64,000 bases of DNA from Diplolepis rosae. Lineage: Eukaryota > Arthropoda > Insecta > Hymenoptera > Diplolepididae. The stretch is from contig JAPYXD010000259.1 in assembly GCA_030998225.1 (NCBI GenBank), forward strand, positions 6,433,001 through 6,497,000, written 5' to 3'. Position 1 is the first letter of the stretch, and the number at the start of each line of letters is the position of its first letter. This document shows positions 41,488-54,339 of the stretch, in pieces. The notes below the pieces were generated by a model that worked only from the letters and a program-made list of their open reading frames with translations, was not told where the DNA came from and did not search any database. The translations under genes were made by a program, and so were the position numbers.

Positions 41488-43095
41488 AATACCCAAAGTT
41501 AAAAAATTGAACCAAATCATAAACAGTGACCCCATTTTGCATGAGAAATCCACATTGATTTCCAGTAAGAAACGAATGATTGCTAAGTCAAAGATGGGAA
41601 CTAATTTATACCAAAAATAAATAAACTCAGCTCAAAACTAAAATCCCAAGTATATAATTTTTGTAGTCAACAGAACGAAATTGGAAAAAAAAATCATCCT
41701 AGAAATCAGTAATGAAACTTAATAAAGATTTATTCAAGTTTAGCCTAGTTCCAATTTTTTGTTAAATTCGTCAAAAATTGATATCTAATCCTCATAATAT
41801 TTCCTCCTATTTGGTAAGGTTTTCTAGAAATTGATAATAGATTATTAAACAGCATCAGTAAGAAGTGTCGAGATATGTACATTAGTATTAGCCAAGCGCC
41901 ATTCACGCACGTGTACTCAAGGCAGAGGCACAAAAGGATATCCTTCATCCTTCCTTCGCTGGGAGTCGAGGAGTGGGGATTGAGGGTGATGGGTGTCTTG
42001 TGGTGGGGGTTAAGTGAGGTTAGGGGCCCCCACTCCGTGAAGATCACCTCCCGGGGCCCAGGGACCCATGGTCGTAAACGCCACACCGTCGACCCTGAAA
42101 AAAAGAAAAACGAACCGAAAACCCACACCCGAGCCCAGGACTTAGCAAGGGCCCTCTCCGAGGCCTCAGTTCGAACCCATCCTTGGAAACCGGCGGTTCG
42201 ATCCAATCGACTATTCATATTCGTGAGTGTCTATAGTGTACACCCATTATTATTTACGTAAGAACACGTGCACTTAGGATCTACCAACTAATCAAATCAA
42301 GCAGGACTAATTGCCGACTTTATTTACAAATCCGAACTACTGTGATTCTGGAATAAGTTTAGATTCCTGATCTAGTGAAAGATAAAGTCGATTCTCAGTG
42401 AAAGAACGTCTATTATTAAGTTTTACAAATTGGACTCTAATAATGTTAATTTAATAAAGATTTTATGTATTGTAAATCGCATTGAAGAAGTTGTTTAAAA
42501 CTTTTTGATGAACGTTCTTTGAGTTTGTTGCGAACACGTGGTCCCTCCATTGGTGATATTGAGCAACAGAGAATTATCAAAAAGGAAGGATATTCACTTT
42601 GGATTCTGATGAAGTGTAATTAGAAAATACGAAAAAAATCACGATAGAGAGAAATATTTTAGCCGGCTTTTCAGCCGTTGGTGAGTGTCACAATTTTTTT
42701 TGTTTACCTTTAGTCTAGACTTTAGTGTCTTTAGAGCATCATATTCAGGATTTATCCTTCATCTAATCACGTGCTGCTAAAATGTATTTACGTACGATGC
42801 TTTGTGGCAAATTTCTTAATTTTCAAGTCAACTGATGTTTACATTTTTTTTTATCAATTCACTTTATTTTTACTTGACATTTTCTAAAATAAGCCAGACT
42901 TCCAGAAACTCGGAACATTTTTTTGGTTTAATTCAATCGTCTGATTATTCCATATTTATCAAAACATCTGTTACAACTGTGATTGTTTTTTAAAAAAATG
43001 CAAATAATTTTTCATTAATTATTTGTTGGTTTGATTGTTATTAAGAAATTCTTGATAGGGCAAAATAACTTCGTTGACTGAATGCCTTCTATTGG
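41488..43095. other. Gene-free stretch with a GC-rich island at 41.9-42.2 kb
   Basis: The island (41880-42220) has overlapping open frames on both strands of up to 157 codons, none with recognisable features; high G+C makes long frames likely by chance. CAGCCGTTG|GTGAGTG at 42674-42689 is a good splice-donor match, so 42.3-42.69 kb could be an untranslated first exon. That is a suggestion only. Confidence 0.3.
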
Positions 43096-43099
43096 TTCT

Positions 43100-43250
43100 C
43101 TCAGTGGAATAAATGTTTTAATAAATGTTTCTAACAAAACAAAGATTTTAGTTTATCAGCAGAACATATTTATTCAATAAAACATTTAATTGGGGCAACC
43201 AAATTATTTTATTAGTCAGCTTTGCAGCATATCAGTTCTAAATAAAAATG
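43100..43250. repeat. CAACAAAAT-type array fragment
   Basis: AACAAAGATTTTAGTTT and GGGGCAACCAAATTATTTTA match the arrays at 2.5 and 3.6 kb. Confidence 0.4.
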
Positions 43251-43689
43251 CAGAAAAAAGGACAAATTTTTCACTTAAAGGTTACAAATTATAATCTATT
43301 CAAGGCCCTGTACCATTTTTAGTCACGTGAATATCTAGAAAAAGTTTATCAGGTTCAATTTCCACAACTTTATTCCCAAAAAACAAACATTTTACCCTGA
43401 AATTGTAGGATACGATAGATGTATAGAGACATATTCCATAATTTTTTTTCTATTAGGTAATCATTAAAATAAAAACTCACAGAGCCTGTCTCAGTCTTTC
43501 CTTTCATAATATCTTAAATTTTCAGTGTAAAATATTTATAATTTGAGGGATGAATCTGGGAAAATTAATTTCAGGCACTTTTGTACGCAATAATTGAAAT
43601 CTCTTGCCTAAATTTCACGCCAATATCTCCAACAAAATTCAGTTTATTCTGAATGAAAAATAATTTTAACATTAGAAAAAGTACTGTGT

Positions 43690-43945
43690 TAGATAAAAGG
43701 TTTTGTTAAACCAACAAAAGAATTATATTTGCTCATTGGAAGAATCAATAACCCAACCAAGTATTTTCCTAACTATAAACGAACAAGTAAAAAAAATGTT
43801 TTTTTCAAGTTCGCTAAATGATTTAAAAAAAAAAAATTATGTTTCAAAAAACTATTCTGTCAAGTGGATCACATTGTTGTTAAAATATTTGGCTATAAAC
43901 CAAACAAATGTTCTGCTAGTTCGAATAAATATTTATGTTTTTAAA
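43690..43945. repeat. CAACAAAAT-type array fragment
   Basis: AAAGGTTTTGTTAAACCAAC through AAACCAAACAAATGTTCTGC belongs to the same word family. The 82-codon frame here is repeat-derived. Confidence 0.4.
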
Positions 43946-43974
43946 ATTTAACTAAATACAATATTTACATTACA

Positions 43975-44408
43975 ATGCAGTTAGTCTTAAGATTTGAAGG
44001 GCCAATCCGAATCATTTCTATTTACTCTACTAAGTCTAATAAAGATAATTGTGCAGATCTAATTTCAAAATTTTTCTTAATTTCGCTGAGAAGGAGAGCA
44101 TTATTGGCTCGTCAAATGTCAAGAAACGTTATACGACTGAAATTTGTTTACCAACTCGAATACCTGCCGAGTGCCGTAATTTTATACCGCGAGCCCACGC
44201 GTACCATCTGCCTGAATCATTATTTCAACTCAACGCAGAAGAAACCTCAAATTGCGCGTCCTTGAATTATTTAACCATGATCGATGGCGTATACGAATTC
44301 ATCCTGATAAGAACGATAAGAAGATCAGGCATGTCGAGAAAGAAGCGACAAAATGAAGACAAACTGAATCCGATGTATACGTCGTCATGTCACATCACAT
44401 CTTCCTGA
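43975..44408 (+). other. Unrecognised overlapping open frames, possible exon
   Basis: Frames of 96 codons (ATG 43975-44265) and 119 codons (non-ATG, 44049-44408) overlap in slightly GC-richer DNA. The latter reads EICLPTRIPAECRNFIPRAH and ends in a basic, Ser-rich tail. I recognise no family, so either or neither may be coding. Confidence 0.2.
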
Positions 44409-46450
44409 ATATACATGAATTAAACATTTAATAATTTTTACACGGGGATATAATTTTCTCTGTTTTTACCTACCAACGTTAAAATTTTAAATACCTCGTC
44501 ACAATCTCTTAAAATTCTCAAAAATTAAGATTAAAATTTCTTTAAAAAATGAATCTGAAATTTGATTTTTTAGCTTCTGCAAAAATAAAATTTAACTATT
44601 CCAATTATCTTGCTATTAGATCTGCTGAGTATAAAAAAAGTTTTTATTAATTTTTTTGCAACGAAATGGCAGCGTTCAAGACGTGTTAAAAAAACTGAAT
44701 ACACTGAAATTGCTTCACGACCGGAAAGGTTTCACCTATATTTTTAAACCTAGAAGGAAAAATAAAATTTTCCGTAATCTAGACATGATTGGCTAAAGAA
44801 GTACACAGGGAAATTCTGAAAAACCACTTTTTGTAAAAAATATGCACTAATGAACAAAAAATTCAGTTTTATAGTGAAAAATCGCGTGATAAATTGTTTA
44901 TAACAAAAAAAGTTTTCAACTAAACGTAAATTCCTTGTGTACTTCTCTGGAAAATGTAATTTGAAAGCTACAGTAAAAATTTCGAGTAGATTGATGAATA
45001 TTTGTTGAAGTTATGTTTCCGGTCATTTTGAAAAATATGAAACCGAGAAAAACGTGTTTTAAGTTTTATTGAGCATTACTTACACACCGCGACGCTCTTC
45101 TTTGTAAGTCGTAAAAAAAGGTTTAAAAATTTTTTTTCGCTAAAAGAGCTTTTGTTTATTGTTTTTAAGGACCTAAGTCATTTAAAGCAAAAAATTTTTC
45201 TTCGATTTTTCAAAAATTCTAGAGTGGTGTTACCCCTTAAATATCTCGGAAGAACACGTGGAGAAAATAAGGGGAGTTAAAAATTCGGAAAGTCGCACTA
45301 AATAATTTATGGACACCACTAACCTTCAAGTGCCTAGCCATTCCTAATAAGGGTTGGTTTTCATCAATCTAGTTCATTTTTCGTCTTGAGACTCTTCATC
45401 GAAGTAAATTATTAGAAGTCAGTCGAAACCCAGCGATAATAATTTTTATCTGAAAACGACACAATGTTTATTATTTTCAATACAAGGTTAAATACCCCTA
45501 TGAAAACCTTCTTTCAAGACAGGAATAGTAAAATAACTTAAAATTGATCAAGTTGAAATTAATTATGCATCGCGATATTTAGTTTGTTTCCTGTTTTTAA
45601 AAATATTAAAAATTTGCAGAAATTCAAAAAAGAAAATCATGCACCTCAATTTCTTAAATTGGACATCTTTACTTAGGATCTCGGGTCTTTGGGGTGCGAC
45701 ATCAATGTTTCATCCCCTTCCTACCTTTCCCACTCATCCATCCATACAACAATGTCTTTGTCATTTGGAAATAGGAATAAGACTCGGAATCTCAGTCGGT
45801 AATGTTTATCTTCGCACTTGGGGACAAAGCGCCCCATGGGGACTTCCCCCATAGACACCAAAACGTAGTGGTATTTGGTCCACAATTTCTCTTTCTTCCG
45901 ACTTCAAGGTCCCCTTTTTTGCTAGCGATTTTAGAAATCCGAGAGGAAGCATCAGATTTTTCCCTGTTTGCTATAGCGGAGATCGAAATGGGGGGACGAC
46001 ACCCGGAATGAGATTCGCTATACCGTGACAATAAGCACAAGGCACCCCTGTTAAGGTATTTCAAAGTTCATGGGGGAGCAGAGGAATAATGTTCTGATGG
46101 TCCCAGGATAGGATTATCTAGGGTCAGGTACAAGGCAATTTTGAATCGAGGATCGGATCGTACCGGCAGCTTTTACTAAAATGTGACCCGCAGGTATCGA
46201 ATGGGATTGCGCCACAATTGAGCAAGACTTCAGAGTGTGGGAGTTTCAGGAAAGAAGGAAAACCAGAGGAAAACTCTCATTCGGCCCCATTTAAAAAAGA
46301 GGATAACGCCTCTATAATTTTTTGTTTATTCTGCCCCTTTGTTGAAATATTTTAAAGCCTCTTGAAACAAAATCTCTGATAATTTAGCTATTTTAAAATC
46401 TATTGCATATTCAAAACTAGATGACTGAACTATGTTTAACATTTTTGAAA
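44409..46450. other. Gene-free stretch, GC-richer at 45.6-46.3 kb
   Basis: No transposon end or gene recognised. The GC-richer part has short frames on both strands without motifs. Confidence 0.35.
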
Positions 46451-46453
46451 CCA

Positions 46454-47069
46454 CACTGAGAAAACTGGAGTGTCAACCTAAACATTTGGAGGGTGAAGCA
46501 GACTATATTTAAGGTTAAACTATAGGACAGCCTTCTAGATAGTGTAACTTATTACCTGTGAATTGTGAAAATAAGATGGTCAACTTGAATACTTTAGAGG
46601 GAAAAGTTGATCATCGCAGAGAGAAAAATAGATTATCGATGAGGGAAAAATAGACTATAATCTACTTCTATGACTAACCTCAAAACTATTACATTTAAGC
46701 TTTCACAATTATTATGTTATTATAGCAAGTGAAATAGGTACTCACCAATTAGTTGGCAAAACTAACCCTCGTGACACTTTAACACGTAAAGGACGCGAAA
46801 CCGGCAATAATGAGGTTAGAGTCCACGCTACTGATATTTGAGGAAAAAATAGGCGAACCCACGTGACTTTACAATTTTGGCGCGTATTTCACCAATCGAC
46901 ACTCTTTTATAGTGATTCTAACACTCTGGCAACAGTTAAGCAGAATATCAAATGAGTGTCTCCCTGATCAAAAAGAAAAAATTTCGGAAAGAGTGTTGTA
47001 CTATCTAGAAGTTCAGACTGACTATCTACATTTCGACACTCAAAGTTTGACACTCCAGTTTTCTCAGTG
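46454..47069. mobile_element. MITE with CACTGAGAAAACTGGAGTG ends
   Basis: CACTGAGAAAACTGGAGTGT at the left and ACACTCCAGTTTTCTCAGTG at the right are perfect inverted copies of at least 22 bp. About 616 bp, no coding frame of note. The outer CACTGAGAAAA is shared with the array starting at 2506, suggesting a common transposase. Confidence 0.8.
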
Positions 47070-47099
47070 CACTCTAACGTTTCTTGCTCGTATAGTAAC

Positions 47100-47980
47100 G
47101 GTTCAAACCACAAACCAGTTCAAAATCTGGAATAAAAACCACCTAACTGGGTATAAAATTGTTCTGGTCACGAAGACAGCTTCCTAGTTTAGAGTACTTC
47201 GTCACAGATTCCCATAGACTTCAAATCCGTTGGAAAGACCTCAGGAAAAAGGTGATCACCTATGAACTTCGCAAAACCGTTATATCGGTTCCCCAAGTCA
47301 TTTGAACGTCTCTAATCTCGTCTAGACAAAAGCTCTCAGATTTGTTCCCTATCCTCGACCGAAACGTCCCGCGCCAGGATCAGGGAAACCGGTATCCGGA
47401 AGCAGGACCGTTGGCCGGATTTTAGCCTCGATGCCAAGACTCGCGGGACTGGGAGAAAGGATAACAAGGCGCCAGTGAAAAAGGGGGCGAAAGCTGGGGT
47501 GTGATTGTGCATTGTGCTCAAAGGGGGTACGTGAGACAGGTTTCATTTATGACGCGTATGGTAATGATGCTTCTGGGTCTATGGAACCCTGCTGCAAGTG
47601 GGTTTAGACAGAAGACGGGCCCTCAGGATGAGAAATAGCCGCGATATTAGCATATTTTTGGCCCGCATCCTCACGCACCCAGCCCCACGTGGGAATATGC
47701 GACGTTCCTGCCTCTTCCCGGAGTGGAAACTCGTGCCAGATTCCCCTATCTTACAACGGTTTAAAGGTCACCAAAAAATCTTTGCTTAACTTCCGTTGCT
47801 TCGGCCCGTTGAAGAAACGAAAGAGGATAGAAGGACTAAGGCATTTCTTCTTGAACTTGAAATAATACTGTTTGTCAGTATAAAAAAGATATCTTACATT
47901 GCCTGAATATCTATTTTGAAGAGGTGACAAGTACTAAAAAAAAATAGAAAATAATTAGTTGTATTTCCCAACAAGCAATC
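47100..47980. other. Gene-free stretch, GC-rich at 47.33-47.75 kb
   Basis: A plus-strand frame at about 47319-47505 (no ATG; after AGCTCTCAG, a possible acceptor) reads a basic tail ending GRKDNKAPVKKGAKAGV and stop. It could be a terminal exon, but nothing identifies it. Confidence 0.25.
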
Positions 47981-47984
47981 TTGA

Positions 47985-48185
47985 TGATAATTGCAATTAT
48001 AATCTGTAAAATTATTCAAAAATTGATGACCAAAATAGATCTTCTGTATCAAACAGATCTTTTTCGCTCTTTTATTTACGACTTAATTTACAGATCCATT
48101 TCAGTTATGATTTTTTGAATAAAATTAGAGACTGTAATTTCAATTACGAAGGTCACATGCTCTGGTTAATTGAATGGCCTTAATT
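47985..48185. mobile_element. Second copy of the GGTCAC/GGCCTTAA MITE
   Basis: ATAATTGCAATTATAATCTG, TAAAATTATTCAAAAATTG, then AAGGTCACATGCTCTGGTTA and ATGGCCTTAATT match the element at 30984-31211 in order. TIRs are diverged. Confidence 0.6.
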
Positions 48186-48189
48186 ACTT

Positions 48190-49630
48190 TTTCAGTAATC
48201 AATGTGCATAGTACAAAGTATATGAAGCACTGCTAATGAACATTAATTCCCAGTTGTGAATAACCTAAATTAAGGGGTAATAACTCAAGTGAAATAATAA
48301 ATCATTTGTGTATTAGTCAGCTACTTGATTCTTCTCTTTCTCATTATTTCGAAGCAACTTGAGTGATACTTAATTTCCGAGTCAAGCATAACTCCGACCG
48401 CAAAACGTTGTTTGAATGATTGGACCTCAGCGTAGAAGCACGTGTAAGAACGAAGTGTGTTTCGTGTCCTCGATCTTTCATAGAGATCCCGGGGAACCCA
48501 AAACAGACCATAAACGGAACAATGAGTGTTTTCGTTGAGGACCGACCTTCCTTTTGGCAAAACGGATTTTCTTTTTGAACTTTGTACGCCCTCGCTTTTG
48601 TCCCACATCCGCTTGTAGATGGTAGTAAAATTTTAGGTTTGAGATTCACCAAGTGAACAAAGTTGGAAACCTTGAATGACTAAACCAGTCAAGAAATTGA
48701 GAAACCGAACAATAGACCACCAGAGTGTATGTTTTATCAACGCGGGGCGCAAGTAGCTACAATGCCGGGAACCCCCGCCAAGAAGCTACCAGTTGGTCTT
48801 TTTGACCCGCATAAGCCTGTCTCGTGTTTCTCTTCATCCCTTCTTTTAGTGTTTCTTTCTACATATGATTCTTTCTTGGAAGAGTTCTCTATTCTGCTTA
48901 AGTTCTACTTTACTATGTGCTATCCAATAGTTTTATTAGGCAGCTAAAATGACAGTGACGGAGGGAGCGTAACGCTCATAAAGTTGGGATCCAACCAAAG
49001 AAGAACGTAACTGACTTCAGTTCTTTGTACTTTTGATTAGAAATATTTATAGCCTCCATTCAAATGCTAAGATCATTTCTATTGCACCAGGCAAAAGGGT
49101 TTCTCTCTTTCTTGCATCGGCATTCAGTAAAAAATACCCCGATTTATTTTCTGTAGTTGCATTCTTGAGATTTCAAGAAAGGAATTCCTGTTCAATTAAT
49201 TTTAAAATATTGATTGAGATAAGAGCGGTATAAGCTCGGGGATAACTAGTTTGTCACCTAATGCAGATTTGGATAGAAGGAATATTTTAGAGGCTTTGGG
49301 TTAATAGAAAATCTTTAAAACGAATCAAAAAATATGTTTCAGAAAATGAAATCCCAAGATATTCTTCGAAAAAGCCTTAATGAAAGTTAATTCTTACGAA
49401 ATTCACTAAACTGTATTCCAAAAGACAAGGAGTTACAACCAGTTTGATGACGACATGGTTCAAGATAAGATTCCAAGGAATTTACAAGAAAACCGGAGCA
49501 AACGAGAATTTAGGACTGATCGGGACAAATGAGATTAGGCGTTTAACGAGGGCCTTTTGAGTTTCCGTAAATTTTCGATTCACGCTAGAGGGACCTTTTA
49601 ACCCTCTTTCTACCCAAGCTTGAGCCCCCC
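48190..49630. other. Gene-free stretch, nothing recognised
   Basis: Overlapping minus-strand frames of 95-102 codons at 48321-48652 have no recognisable motif. No repeat family detected. Confidence 0.35.
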
Positions 49631-49637
49631 TCGATTA

Positions 49638-50586
49638 AAATTTTAAAAATAATAATTGCATTACTCTTCTATTACTCTAAAAATCATCTATTAGGAGTGA
49701 AATGAATTAATGGAACTCAATCGCTAATCCCAAAAACAATATGAGTTATGTGTATCCAAGTTTTTAAGTGTCAGTTTTCAACATAAAACACAAAGAAATT
49801 TAATTATTATCTTTTATAAATGAAAATTGTATTTTCAAGAATTGAATTTATCCGTCCAACACGAATAAAAGTAGTATTTTGTTCAAAAATGAATCAAAGA
49901 CTCAAAATTAATTCATTAAATTTTTATGAACGAATTCCGCAGTCAAAGTAGTATTAATATTTTCTCCTATTGTATCAGATGAAATCGATACAATTCCTTT
50001 GGGAAATTTAATAGAGAACATTTAATAAATTCATCTTGAGCATTTAGTTTCGATCTGAACAAAATACTACTTTGGTCCGTGTTGAACAAATGAATTCAAT
50101 TCTTGGAAATACAATTTTCATTTACGAATGATAATAATTAAATTTTGTTGTGTTCTATGTTTAAAAACTACTATATAATTTTTTTTGAGTAGAAGCTAAA
50201 AAATTGACGTCAACTAAAACAATATTTGTTTACTTACTGTTGGTATCGTACCACTCACCAAAATCTAACCTGTATGTATGTCATTGACTTTTACTGTTTT
50301 TACACTTAAAAATGAACTCCAATTGTCCTACAAGTAGTCAATAGAGAAGTATTCTCCGTTTAATGTATTTATTAAGTGATCTATTTAAATATTTTCTTTT
50401 AAAATCTATTTCATCCAATATGAAATTCCATTTTAAGGTTATGCTGCACATACTGATTTTCTAACCACATAATTCATATTGCTCATGGGATTCGTACTTA
50501 ATTAAGTTCCATTCATTTATTTCACTCCTGATAGATGATATTCAGACTATTAGAAGAGTAATGCAATTATTATTTTGAAAATTTCA
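49638..50586. mobile_element. Foldback element with ~300-bp homologous arms
   Basis: AATAATAATTGCATTACTCT (about 49648) faces AGAGTAATGCAATTATTATT (50555). AATCATCTATTAGGAGTGAA faces TTCACTCCTGATAGATGAT, and AAATGAAAATTGTATTT faces AAATACAATTTTCATTT. The right arm has ~250 bp extra (about 50170-50440) lost on the left. By eye identity is 75-85 percent, so it is fairly old. Non-coding. Confidence 0.7.
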
Positions 50587-50589
50587 ATA

Positions 50590-53500
50590 TAGGAGGATCT
50601 TCTGCAGTTCATGCAGTTTTGTGTTACAGCACTGATAACTTCGAACTCATTTGAATTGCACCAACAGAGAGCTATTCATGTAAATGAGTAATGTCATTGG
50701 CTCTTTCCTCTCCATATGCCTCATTTGACGATTATTGACGATAACCGTCATTTGGGTAGGCAGAAGGTCAATCGTGGTTAATCGTCAACTGGAACGTTAC
50801 CGCCAGTTAAGTGACTTTGGTCTTGTTCTTTTCTCTTCATCCCTCCTTTTCTGTATCCACCCCTTTTTTCCTCTCGCTTTCTCTTTTACTTGTCGGTTCT
50901 TTAGTTTCAAGAGGAACAAGGAAAAACGAGAAGTTAAGAGGGGAAGAATGAAGAGAGGACACATGGGTGGGGAGATCCTTCGTGTGTGGTCCCTGCGAGA
51001 GGTGTCGCGTTGTGTGTGGTATACTAAACTGTCTTAAGATAGTCCAGCCGCTGAATGAGAACCACCTGAAGGACGGAACACTTCTCCAGGACTTTAGTTT
51101 CTGGTGGGCAGAACATTTCATCTGATCCCCTATAAGGCCGCTGCCGAGTCTCGGGGGTGGTATACCTATTGATACGTTTTCACTTGACCCACAACTTCCT
51201 ATTTCAATTAATGTTCGAAATAGGAATAGTCTTCTTAGGATCATTAAGTTATTAGCTACTGGCTTCAAACACAACTAGAAGAAATTAATTACAGAAGAGT
51301 CAATAAGCCAAGAACGTTATATGAAAAAACTAGTGACTTTTAAATCTTGAACACCATAAAGAAAAGGTGAACACCTTTTTTTATCTTCTGAGTCTGTCAA
51401 TCTATCTGCTTCGGTATGCGATAAAAAACACGTGATAATTCTTATCAAAATCTCGAGTGTGGATATTTTTTTCTTTACAAATATAACAATACATTTCAAT
51501 TGTCAATGTGCACTCACTATACTATCTGAAGTTAAGACTCAGTTAATAATTACATTGGATTATTCTAAATACTCTTACTTAATTTTACAAGCTTTTTATA
51601 ATGATTTCTGATTGCTCATTGATTTACTCTAAGGTATTCTAAATTTCTATAACAAATAGAACAAATAACAGAGACACGCCTTCAAATTTTCCATGATGTC
51701 AAGAATACACGGAATACTTGTATCAATAAAAATTTAATCCCTCAAAATAGCTGTAGAATTGAACGAACTTGAAAGCGTTAGAAAACCAACGTTGATGCCT
51801 AACAAATAATTAATACTAAAAATAATTTTTCCAAAGTGAGATCCCTATAAAAACAAAGACTTTCTTTAAAAATTTCCTCATGTTTATCAGCTATTCTGCT
51901 TTTCATATCAAATCTGAGTTTTCTTGACAGATAGAAAAACATATCCTTTATAGAAAGAAGCCGAACTTCCGACAGAAAAGGATCTGTTGTTAAGCGCTAC
52001 GGAAACCTAACGAGTGCTTCTGTTATCCTTCAACGCCGAAAGGAACCACAGTGGAAAAATCAGAAGAAAAAACACCGCAGATCTCTATAGGGAAGATGAG
52101 TTTCTCCAATGTGGGAGGTCCTCTTATTCCCGTCCATGAACATTTGAATCATTTGTCAATGCGGGCCTAGTTTGACGATTCGTTTCACCAACACCGTGAG
52201 CAATTCTGGCCTACCATACAGTATTCCACAGAGAAGTTCTATTCATTCAGAAACCTAGTGGGGTATACCATAACGTGTTATGTATCTTAGAGACGAAGAT
52301 TTTTTTCTCAAATCAAAAACGCACCTGGGTGTGAAGTCTGTAATTAATTATCGACTTTCGTTTGCGAGTTGGACCCCAGATTAAAACCCTTTGATACAAA
52401 TATTTCCTTTGAAGATATAGCTGATCTTGATCTAACTTCGCGATAGATGATTCTCTTCCGTGTTCATAACTTTATCTAAAGATATACTTTAACCGCGAAA
52501 ATAGAGAGTGGATTTATCATCCAGTTTTAAAGTTTTAGTTCAGAGAACTGAGAATTTAAAAAACAGACAGACATTCTCCAGAACGATTTGAAGCAAATAT
52601 TCATGGATATTTTCCAACTACAAAGACTACAATTCGCAAATATTTTTCCTCCCACAAAAAGAAATCCTAAAGGTGTGCCATGTTTTGAAATGTTGAATTC
52701 TTTGAGGAAGAACGGTCCCCTGGGGCGGAAGATTATGTTTAGAAAAGCAGGGAGCAAACCCTAACCCTAACACAATGACAATGTTTACTTTCGACCTAGG
52801 CTCTACTTTTAAAACCCTCATTTTTGCTCAACATACTGCCCTAATGATTAAAATAATTTCTGAACAAAAAGATGATATTAATAAAGAAATTTTTCAGTTT
52901 AGGAGTAAATCTTGGTGTATTTTTAATGAACATTACATCAAAAAGTTTGTGTAAGTTCTCTGAATTCTTGTTTGAAATTTATTGTACACTGGAATTCTAT
53001 AGAGAAGGTTGGAAGCTGGGGGTCGGGTCCACTGAACCCCAGTCGACTTGGGTTGCCTCTATCGGTCGACCGGCGCCAGGGGCCTATTAAAAATGATTCT
53101 TAAAGAACAAATTATGGAAATGAAGCTGAAACCGTATAGGTTCCCATATTAACGACGACTTAGTTCGCTCGCGTTGAAATTACAGGCTACCTCCCACTTT
53201 TCTAGTGATTCGAAGCCCCTTAGGGTGGAATAATCTACTTTGATTTTCGACATTAAGGACCGTGCTATCCAGCGTGATAAACAACTTAGAAACAGCGATA
53301 TAGAAATTTTGGGCCCTGATGATCGCCTATATTTAAGCTTAAGAGGAAGAACGGTCCCCCACGGAGCAGAATATTGTTTGAAAAACATGAAATTAATAAA
53401 TAGTAAGCATTATGTCTATAAACCAACTCATAAAAACATCAACCACTATAGAAGATTAACCTCAACGTATCTGATTGATATCTCATCAATTTTTTTAATT

Positions 53501-54030
53501 TCCTTGTATCCAATAATATAGTCAAGGATCAGATGATAATTATACTACTTTTATGAAATAGTTATTGTTAAAGTCATCTTCTATCTTGGTTCATAGACAT
53601 TCCGATACCCGGAATCGAAACTAATTAGAATCTTGTTAAACATACCAAGCAAAGATAATTTGTTTGTAGTTTGATTTTATAAATTACGAAGTTTTCTTTT
53701 CAAACCCTCAAATGGAAGACGCTATTTTGGCACTAACTAGTTATGACTTACAAAACCAAGTATGTAAAATACAAAAATTCTCATCAGTAAATACTAAATT
53801 GGGTTTCATAATTAGGGCTAAAACAGGGAGCAATAAACATCACCTAATCAAAACTCTAAACCAATTACCAAACGAGGTGAGTAATGTGAACCATGGAGAT
53901 GTAATACCGAAGGTCAATCAGGCTTCAATTAGATGATGGATTGTTAGTCCAGCGGAAGCTGTAACGCTATCCGATTCATCCTTCGAACGAAATGATTTAT
54001 CACCTCTAAGGACGGAATATTAATATTGTA
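50590..54030. other. Gene-free stretch with a local duplicated motif
   Basis: No gene recognised. GAGGAAGAACGGTCCC followed by a GAATATTGTTTGAAAA-like segment occurs at 52701 and 53342 (about 60 bp, roughly 75 percent alike), an old duplication or shared repeat. Frames of 93 codons (53240-53521) and 74 codons (53712-53936) have no recognised family. Confidence 0.3.
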
Positions 54031-54258
54031 ATAGCGGGTGCAAGAGAGTGGGTTGCGGCTCGAGCATATATGTGTATAATACGTATTACAAAGAGGACAG
54101 AGGATGGCTACCGGTCGCAGCGGGAGAGCTACGACGGGGGTCCTGCTTCTCTTCTTGGTTCAGCTACCGAGAAAGCATGGAACGTTTCGTTTCTCCTTCT
54201 TCTTTCGTCCTCTACCTTCTTCGTTACCCCTGCAGAGTGGTTTCCCTCCTCGGGCGAC

Positions 54259-54266
54259 TATAAAAG
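54259..54266 (+). promoter_or_regulatory. Candidate TATA box in a GC-rich island
   Basis: TATAAAAG preceded by GC-rich CTCCTCGGGCGAC and followed by pyrimidine-rich DNA, within an island (54030-54330) far less AT-rich than its surroundings. No clear initiator ~30 bp downstream and no recognised exon, so the assignment is tentative. Confidence 0.25.
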
Positions 54267-54339
54267 TCCCTCTCACCTAAACCCCCTCCTCCACAAAACG
54301 CGGCTCTCCGGTCACATGATTCCTCTGAGCGGATCTGAA

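Noticed and set aside
41745..42261. Overlapping 157- and 128-codon frames on opposite strands
   Set aside because: Both are open only because the island is GC-rich; the Pro/Arg-rich composition has no motif and at most one could be real.
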